In this document: positions 32,612-37,435 of the stretch, in pieces
Position numbering within the stretch: position 1 is the first letter of the stretch
Layout: each line of letters starts with the position of its first letter
Made by a program: the position numbers and the translations under genes
Origin: Pseudomonadota bacterium
GTDB taxonomy: Bacteria > Pseudomonadota > Gammaproteobacteria > Steroidobacterales > Steroidobacteraceae
DNA length: 37,435 nt
Direction of reading: 5' to 3'
Assembly (NCBI GenBank): GCA_021807675.1
Contig: JAKBCR010000017.1
Coordinates: forward strand, 1 to 37,435
The notes under the pieces: generated by a model
Told to the model about the DNA's origin: nothing
What the model saw: only the letters and a program-made list of their open reading frames with translations
Databases searched by the model: none

Positions 32612-33116
32612 CTGCGGCGAGATACTCCCTGTCGCGCAAAACCTCGGGACCTCCCAGGATGCTTTCCGGGAGCGGGATGCGCGGCAGAGGATCTATGCGA
32701 ATGTAATGAACACGCCACCCGGCGATTTTCCACGCGCCATCGATCTTCCGGTACAGCTCGTACTCATATCCAAAGCCCTGGAACCCCCGGCGTTCGTGGG
32801 TAGCAGGCTCCGGTCTCCACTCGATGTAATCATTGACCGCCCATTTGCCTTCCGCCTCGATCGCACTCTTGAAGTCGATCTCGGGCAGGAAAGCGCGGTG
32901 AACGGAGGTGGCACCTTCCAACTGGCCAGCGACTGCCTGGACGAAGGCATCGCCGCCCTGCACCGCGTAGTTGCCCCCAAAGTCGAAATGGCCCTCCGCA
33001 TGGAACACATCCCGGAAGCCCCGCCAGTCCTTCGCATCGACTGTCCGGACGAAGCGCGCTTTGAGCTCCACTATCTCCTTATAGTCGAGCATCTGCTGCA
33101 GCAGCTTTTCCGGCAT
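32598..33116 (-). CDS. SnoaL-like domain protein
   Basis: The protein is 172 residues from the ATG at 33116, which has AGAGG eight bases upstream; a TTG at 33143 would add nine residues. It is one SnoaL-4-like domain with DYKEIVELKARFVRTVDAKD, FRDVFHAEGHFDFGG and WKIAGWRVHYIRID. The C-terminal tail ends with a Leu/Arg-rich segment beyond the usual domain. Length and layout match the copies at 28699 and 36847. Its role is probably a small-molecule isomerase, hydratase or binding protein in the same pathway. Confidence 0.83.
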   Translation of the reverse strand: MPEKLLQQMLDYKEIVELKARFVRTVDAKDWRGFRDVFHAEGHFDFGGNYAVQGGDAFVQAVAGQLEGATSVHRAFLPEIDFKSAIEAEGKWAVNDYIEWRPEPATHERRGFQGFGYEYELYRKIDGAWKIAGWRVHYIRIDPLPRIPLPESILGGPEVLRDREYLAAVTAR

Positions 33117-33268
33117 TTTTTCAGCCTCTTTCGATGACGACAACAGGACACCCCGACTACGCGCTGTTCCGTTGGTGACTAGGCTCCTGCCAAATCATAG
33201 ACGCGATGCAGGTCAATTGAAAGCGCATTCCCAGCCTCGGCACGCAGGCTGCCGCCCGATAGAGACTC

Positions 33269-33283
33269 GTCCCCGAAGGGGAC
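33269..33283. promoter_or_regulatory. Palindrome GTCCCC-GAA-GGGGAC
   Basis: Six-base arms are exact complements around GAA, in the 600-base gap between the leftward SnoaL-like gene and the DUF1214 gene. It could be an operator or a short RNA hairpin; there is no T-run after it. Confidence 0.35.
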
Positions 33284-33350
33284 CGCCCTCTGGGTGACCG
33301 GTGCGGTCAGCCCCGATTCCTGCGTCGGCTCCGCAGCTCTCGACAAGAAT

Positions 33351-33366
33351 GATAGCTTCCACTATC
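33351..33366. promoter_or_regulatory. Inverted repeat GATAG-N6-CTATC
   Basis: Exact five-base arms lie in a locally AT-richer patch of the same gap, about 350 bases before the DUF1214 start and 97 bases before the molybdopterin relic. It may be an operator of the lost gene. Apart from this, the palindrome at 33269 and the relic at 33463, the 33117-33720 gap holds nothing I can support. Confidence 0.35.
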
Positions 33367-33462
33367 TTAGCCTCCGGGCCGAATTGAATGCCGACGCGCG
33401 GTCGCAGCTGCTTTGACCGGCCGCTGGCGCAAGGTGTCAGTCCTCCTACCGAGCTCCTGGTG

Positions 33463-33570
33463 ATGATCGAACGCCGCCACTCCGTCTGTCGCGTCTGCCA
33501 CGTCGCATGCGATCTCGTTGTGACGTTGGAAGACGGTGAGATTCGGGATATCCGCGGCAGCGACAGATAG
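33463..33570 (+). pseudogene. 5' relic of a molybdopterin oxidoreductase
   Basis: About 35 codons from an ATG at 33463 match the N-terminal iron-sulfur site of molybdopterin oxidoreductases. They read CRVCHVACDL (C-x2-C-x3-C, three of four cluster Cys) followed by VTLEDGEIRDIRGSD. In intact genes a segment with the fourth Cys (YLCPKG) follows within about 15 residues. Here a stop comes right after GSDR. The rest of the gene, usually 700 residues or more, is absent. Confidence 0.65.
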
Positions 33571-33720
33571 AGGCGGCTCCGATGCGCATCGACGGCATCT
33601 GGCAGCTGCCGCCGCCCGGCGCGGAGCCCCCGCCTCCGGAGCCGACGGGGGATTGCTCACCCGGTAGCCGGCGTGCCACCCCGCGGCGCCCGCATGGCAA
33701 ACGTACAGGATTGAACAACC

Positions 33721-34899
33721 ATGATAACGCGCAAATTGGCGCCGTCGATTCTCGATCATCTCGGTAATCTCCAGCTGGCGGTCGCCGAGCTCGCCAATAC
33801 CTGGCGCCCTGAGGATCCCGCCTATCGCGCGGACATTTATCGGCAGGTCATGATGAATCTGGCGTACGGCTACTTCGTCTACTTCACAGCCGATGCACAG
33901 CATCCGGATTGGAACCCGCTCTACAACCCCGTGTTCGCCGACCAGCCCAATCCTGACGACATCTATCTCTTCTGCCCCATACGCGATGATATGACTTATC
34001 GCGTCAGCGGCAATCGTGGAACGGTCAGCAAGCTCATCTTCGTCACTCAAAGAGGCATTCCCGGAACCGAAGGCGAGGTGTCGAAATACGGTGCGGACAG
34101 CTGTATCGATGAGCGCGATTTTACGGTCGGGCCCGACGGCGGGTTTGAAATCATTTTCAGCGCGAAGCGCCCGCAGGGCTACAGCGGAAATTGGGCCGAG
34201 ATCAAACCGACGGCCGACGTTATTTTCAGCCGCTACCGCATGATCGACTGGGAGAAGGAGGTCGATCCGCAGATCTCGATCGAGTGCCTCGACCCGGTGC
34301 CCCCGAAGCCCAGGCTGACGGTCGATCAGATCGTCGAGAAGATCGAGCTGATGGCCCGGGTGCCCGCGAACCAGAACAAGCTGTTCTTCAAGATGCAGAA
34401 CGATCTGAAGGACAAGGTCGGGTACAACGTCTTCGCCCCGCTCCGCTTGCCCGGGCTTGCCAAGCAGGTCTATTGGCCGGCCGCCTTCCAGCTGCAGGAT
34501 GGGGAGGCGCTGATCATAGAGACGGACATGCCCGAGGTGCGGCCGTATTGGAACATCCAGCTCAACGACCCTTACTTCAACGCCGTCGAATACGTTTACC
34601 GCATCAGTAGCCTGAATGCCTCGACCGCGAAGATCGGCTCAGACGGCAAGCTGCGGGCGGTCGTCGCCCTTGAGGATCCCGGCGTACCGAACTGGCTCGA
34701 TCCCGCCGGCTTCAAGGAAGGGACAATCTACGGGCGCTGGTATGATTGCAGCACTACGCCGACACCGATCATCAAGCGCGTCCCGTTGACCCAGCTGCAC
34801 GGTCACTTGCCGCCGGATACGCCGAGGGTGAGCCGCGAAGAGCGGGCCGAGGAGCTGCGCAGACGCGTGCGCGCCTGCCAGCGCCGCAGAAGGTGGTGA
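33721..34899 (+). CDS. DUF1214-domain protein
   Basis: The 392-residue protein has a DUF1214-type C-terminal domain (about residues 255-365): ALIIETDMPEVRPYWNIQL, PYFNAVEYVYRISSLN, and GVPNWLDPAGFKEGTIYGRW. Its function is unknown, but such proteins are common in catabolic clusters of soil bacteria. No signal peptide is seen, unlike many DUF1254/DUF1214 proteins. It starts at ATG 33721 with AGGA nine bases upstream and lies 30 bases before the Gfo/Idh/MocA gene, so the run from here to 37326 is probably one operon. Confidence 0.85.
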   Translation: MITRKLAPSILDHLGNLQLAVAELANTWRPEDPAYRADIYRQVMMNLAYGYFVYFTADAQHPDWNPLYNPVFADQPNPDDIYLFCPIRDDMTYRVSGNRGTVSKLIFVTQRGIPGTEGEVSKYGADSCIDERDFTVGPDGGFEIIFSAKRPQGYSGNWAEIKPTADVIFSRYRMIDWEKEVDPQISIECLDPVPPKPRLTVDQIVEKIELMARVPANQNKLFFKMQNDLKDKVGYNVFAPLRLPGLAKQVYWPAAFQLQDGEALIIETDMPEVRPYWNIQLNDPYFNAVEYVYRISSLNASTAKIGSDGKLRAVVALEDPGVPNWLDPAGFKEGTIYGRWYDCSTTPTPIIKRVPLTQLHGHLPPDTPRVSREERAEELRRRVRACQRRRRW

Positions 34900-34929
34900 T
34901 AGTCCGTACGACTGAATCGGGGGTACCTT

Positions 34930-36075
34930 GTGACCACAGCACCACTTAAGGCCATCGTCATTGGCACAGGCTTCGGCTGCCGCATTCACGTGCCCGCGCT
35001 GCGGGCGGCCGGCTTCGAGGTCGTTGGGCTTGTCGGCGCGGAGCTTCGCAGAACCACTCAGCGGGCCGAGCAGAACGGTGTGGCAGGAGGCTTCGCCGAC
35101 CTGGAGGAGGCGATTTCACAGACGGGCGCCGATGTCGTTACCGTCGCCACGCCCCCCCATACTCATTGCCCGCTGGCGGTCGCAGCCTTCGAGCGCGGCT
35201 GCCATGTGCTGTGCGAGAAGCCCTTTGCCCGCGACTCTGCCGAGGCCCGCGCAATGCTCACCGCCGCCCGGAAATCGGGCAAGGTCCACTTGATCGGCAA
35301 CGAGTTTCGCTTCGTGCCGCAACGGGCCGCTGCCGCCCGGGCGATTGCCGATGGGCTGATCGGCGAGCCGCGCTTCGCCACCTTCGTGCAGATCGCGGCA
35401 TTCGTGAAATACTGGGAGCGCGATTTTCCGGATTGGTGGTTCGAACCGGCCGAGGGCGGAGGCTGGCTCGGCGCCTCCGGATCCCATGTCGTGGACCAGA
35501 TTCGTTCGTGGCTCGGCGAATTCGACTCCGTCAGTGCTTCGCTGACGACCGTCGCGCTCACGCGAGGACCCGTTGACGATTCCTATTCCGTGCGTTTCCG
35601 TCTGAAGAATGGTCTCGAAGGCGTCATGCAGCAGTCCTCGGCGGCCTACGGCCCGCTGACCGAACTGACCGCGATTGCGGGCGACAAAGGCCGCATCTGG
35701 CTCGACGGCGGGGCCGTTCGCTTCGCTGACGGCGAAGGCGAGCGCAACTTACCGATTCCCGTCGAACTCAGCCTGCCGCCGCCGCCGCCATTGACGGCTG
35801 ATCCGCGTAATGACCGCGACGATTGGAAGGCGATGGCCCAGGCTGAGATCGCCCCCTACACCGAGCTCTGCAAGACATTCCGAGCGCTTATCCTCGGCGA
35901 GACGCCGCGCTCCCCTGTCCAGATGGCAAGCTTTGCCGATGGACTCGCCAACATGGAGGTCATTGACGCCATCCGCAGATCCGCACGCGAAGGAGGAAGC
36001 TTGGTGAAGGTGGGCGAGGTCTCTCCTCACGAAGCGAGGGAGCGGAAGCGCACAGGGGAGGCAAAGGCATCATGA
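34930..36075 (+). CDS. Gfo/Idh/MocA-family oxidoreductase
   Basis: The 381-residue protein starts at a GTG (34930) after a GGGGG stretch. It has an N-terminal Rossmann domain (VIGTGFGCRIHVPALRAAGF), the CEKPFARDSAEARAML motif with the Lys of the EKP cofactor/catalytic segment, and a C-terminal alpha/beta domain from about 130. Such enzymes oxidise or reduce sugars, inositols and other hydroxy compounds with NAD(P). The GASGSH segment (residues 177-182) resembles the GGxxxDxxxH region used for substrate binding. Its stop overlaps the next start (ATGA). Confidence 0.91.
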   Translation: MTTAPLKAIVIGTGFGCRIHVPALRAAGFEVVGLVGAELRRTTQRAEQNGVAGGFADLEEAISQTGADVVTVATPPHTHCPLAVAAFERGCHVLCEKPFARDSAEARAMLTAARKSGKVHLIGNEFRFVPQRAAAARAIADGLIGEPRFATFVQIAAFVKYWERDFPDWWFEPAEGGGWLGASGSHVVDQIRSWLGEFDSVSASLTTVALTRGPVDDSYSVRFRLKNGLEGVMQQSSAAYGPLTELTAIAGDKGRIWLDGGAVRFADGEGERNLPIPVELSLPPPPPLTADPRNDRDDWKAMAQAEIAPYTELCKTFRALILGETPRSPVQMASFADGLANMEVIDAIRRSAREGGSLVKVGEVSPHEARERKRTGEAKAS

Positions 36076-36830
36076 GGCTGAAAGGCAAAGTGATCGTGGT
36101 GGCGGGCGCGGGCGGCATCGGCAACGAGCTGGCCAGGCGCTACGCTGGCGAAGGCGCTGCGATCGTGCTCGGGGACATCGACGGCGCGGCTGCGAAGACC
36201 GTGGCTGCGGAAATCACCGGTAGCGGCGGAAATGCCGTCGGCACGGCACTCGACGGAGCCGACGATGCATCGGTCAGGGCGGCCGTGGATCTCGCCGTCT
36301 CGCGTTTCGGCGGCCTTGACGGCTTTCACGCCAATTTCGCCTGCTTTCGCGATGGCGAGAACGGCGAGGATGTGCTCGGCCTGCCGCTCGAAGCCTACGA
36401 CGATGTCATGCGCGTGAATGCGCGTGGCTTCGTCCTGTGCACCCGCCGGGCCGTTCCCGCGATGTTGGCGCGCGGAGGCGGATCGATGGTCTACACAGGG
36501 TCGGGCGCAGTCTATCTTGGCGAAACCGTGCGAGTGGCCTATGCAATGAGCAAGGCGGCGGTCCATGCACTGATGCGCCATGTGGCACATCGATTCGGGC
36601 CGAACGGGATTCGGGCGAATGTCATCGCCCCGGGTGTCATCACCCATCGGCGTTTCCAAGAGGTGGTGCCGCCCGATGTGGCGGAAGCATTCAAGGCTCA
36701 GACGGCGATTCGGCGTCTGGGATCACCGAGCGATATTGCAGCAATGGGCGCACTGCTGATGTCAGAGGAGGGCCGCTATATCACCGGTCAGGTGATCAGC
36801 GTCGACGGCGGAGCGACCCTGCGTCCGTGA
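36072..36830 (+). CDS. Short-chain dehydrogenase/reductase
   Basis: This 252-residue SDR is translationally coupled to the Gfo/Idh/MocA gene (ATGA). GAGGIG lies at residues 12-17, and the catalytic residues are Ser144, Tyr157 and Lys161 (YAMSK). The usual NNAG is replaced by HANFA, a notable change in the region that holds the adenine side of the cofactor site. Its C-terminus ends in the typical GQVISVDGGATL. It probably works with the Gfo-type enzyme on a hydroxyl or keto group of the same intermediate. Confidence 0.9.
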   Translation: MRLKGKVIVVAGAGGIGNELARRYAGEGAAIVLGDIDGAAAKTVAAEITGSGGNAVGTALDGADDASVRAAVDLAVSRFGGLDGFHANFACFRDGENGEDVLGLPLEAYDDVMRVNARGFVLCTRRAVPAMLARGGGSMVYTGSGAVYLGETVRVAYAMSKAAVHALMRHVAHRFGPNGIRANVIAPGVITHRRFQEVVPPDVAEAFKAQTAIRRLGSPSDIAAMGALLMSEEGRYITGQVISVDGGATLRP

Positions 36831-36846
36831 AACTCGGGGAAGGCGA

Positions 36847-37326
36847 ATGGCGAACGACTTCGAAGCAAGCTTGATCGTACGCGAAGCCCATATCGATCTC
36901 TTCAACCGCTATGCCGACGCGCTCGATCAACGCAACTGGCCCACCCTCACGTCGCTGTTCACCGAGGACAGCGCCTTTGGATACTCGCGGTCGCTCGGCT
37001 TCGACGCCGGCGAGGCGGAGCACGACCTGTTTGAAGGACGAGACAACATAGTTGCGACGATCTCTCGTCTGATCGAAAGCCTCTCTGCCACCCATCACTT
37101 CATGTCGAACTACGTCGTCGATGTCGATCCGGGCGGCAACTCGGCCCGGGCCTCGGCCTATTTCCGTGCCTATCATGCCGGCAAAGGCGCGCGTGCCCAT
37201 CTGTTCGAGGAGTCCTTGGGGCGATTCGACCTCGAGACGGTGCGGATCCGGTCGGAATGGAAAATTCGGCGCATGCATGAGGTCATCATGATCATGCTGG
37301 GCACCTCGGACGCTTTCGGGTATTAA
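36847..37326 (+). CDS. SnoaL-like domain protein
   Basis: The 159-residue protein begins 16 bases after the SDR stop, with GGGAAGG just upstream. It is a single SnoaL/NTF2-like domain: HIDLFNRYADALDQRNW, the LFTEDSAFGYSR strand, ATHHFMSNYVVDVD and WKIRRMHEVIMIM. It is the last gene of the DUF1214-Gfo-SDR-SnoaL operon. As with the other copies, the fold alone does not fix the reaction. Confidence 0.83.
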   Translation: MANDFEASLIVREAHIDLFNRYADALDQRNWPTLTSLFTEDSAFGYSRSLGFDAGEAEHDLFEGRDNIVATISRLIESLSATHHFMSNYVVDVDPGGNSARASAYFRAYHAGKGARAHLFEESLGRFDLETVRIRSEWKIRRMHEVIMIMLGTSDAFGY

Positions 37327-37330
37327 GAAA

Positions 37331-37435
37331 CGCTGGATCGGGGCATCCTGCCCCGCCCAGCGTGCCTGGGGCAAAAAGCGCGGTTTTTTGCCCCAGGCTC
37401 CGCCACCTGCGGCGGCGGGGCACAGTCCCTGTGCC
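37331..37435. repeat. Run of four hairpins at the window end
   Basis: Four inverted repeats follow the last stop. CGCTG...GGGGCA pairs with TGCCCC...CAGCG (37331-37362). GCCTGGGGCAAAAA (37364-37377) pairs exactly with TTTTTGCCCCAGGC (37385-37398). CCGCC pairs with GGCGG (37400-37415). GGCACAG pairs with CTGTGCC (37419-37435). The second has A- and T-tracts inside its stem rather than after it. The set may combine a terminator with a mobile or structured repeat; the last hairpin ends exactly at the window edge, so more may follow. Confidence 0.65.

Noticed and set aside
1-37435. CRISPR array, insertion sequences, replication origin, riboswitches
   Set aside because: No regularly spaced repeats, transposase or integrase segments, DnaA-box clusters or recognisable riboswitch cores were seen.

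Overview
The window looks like chromosomal DNA of a GC-rich Pseudomonadota, possibly a gammaproteobacterium of the Steroidobacter/Nevskiales kind or a similar soil or water degrader. The grounds are uniform high GC, many GTG starts, an OpgC remnant, a PAS-GGDEF-EAL protein, a periplasmic gamma-glutamyltransferase, and a catabolic region of the type common in such bacteria. The phylum is well supported; the family is a guess.

Left part (1-14,040). This holds the first codons of a leftward gene, a gene-free stretch, a tRNA-Arg(CCT) on the minus strand, and two truncated genes joined head-on (a carboxylesterase start and an OpgC start). A tight rightward operon follows (1487-6069): type III polyketide synthase, SAM methyltransferase, FAD-dependent oxidoreductase, acyl carrier protein and ketoacyl-ACP synthase. 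A Rieske oxygenase gene converges on it and overlaps its 3' end. Together these suggest synthesis and tailoring of an alkylresorcinol, alkylpyrone or quinone-type lipid. Ordinary genes come next: an SRAP-family protein, a relic of an S53 peptidase, a DUF1345 membrane protein, gamma-glutamyltransferase, and a membrane PAS-PAS-GGDEF-EAL protein whose GGDEF motif is degenerate.

Right part (14,100-37,326). This is a patchwork of small operons on both strands that reads as a catabolic region. It contains two related soluble P450s, an amidase, four SDR dehydrogenases or SDR-like proteins counting the MFE-2-like one as such (three SDR genes in all are annotated here), a beta-propeller lactonase-like protein, a Rieske oxygenase alpha subunit coupled to a tandem FMN-barrel protein, an IclR regulator, a nitronate monooxygenase-like protein, an enoyl-CoA hydratase, a Gfo/Idh/MocA oxidoreductase, a DUF1214 protein, a sulfotransferase, four SnoaL-like proteins (one exported with two domains), and a paired operon of a 445-residue unknown with a UGSC-like (Cys) protein. 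To be exact, the SDR genes are at 19654, 22330 and 36072. The likely theme is oxidative attack on a hydrophobic, possibly terpenoid or steroid-like substrate, followed by dehydrogenation, hydration and CoA-ester chemistry. The substrate cannot be read from the sequence. No ferredoxin, ferredoxin reductase or transporter gene is present, so those partners must lie elsewhere.

Gene decay is visible at five places: esterase, opgC, S53 peptidase, TauD/TfdA dioxygenase and molybdopterin oxidoreductase. Several intergenic regions carry perfect short palindromes suited to dimeric regulators. The most notable flanks the IclR gene. The window ends in a run of four hairpins.
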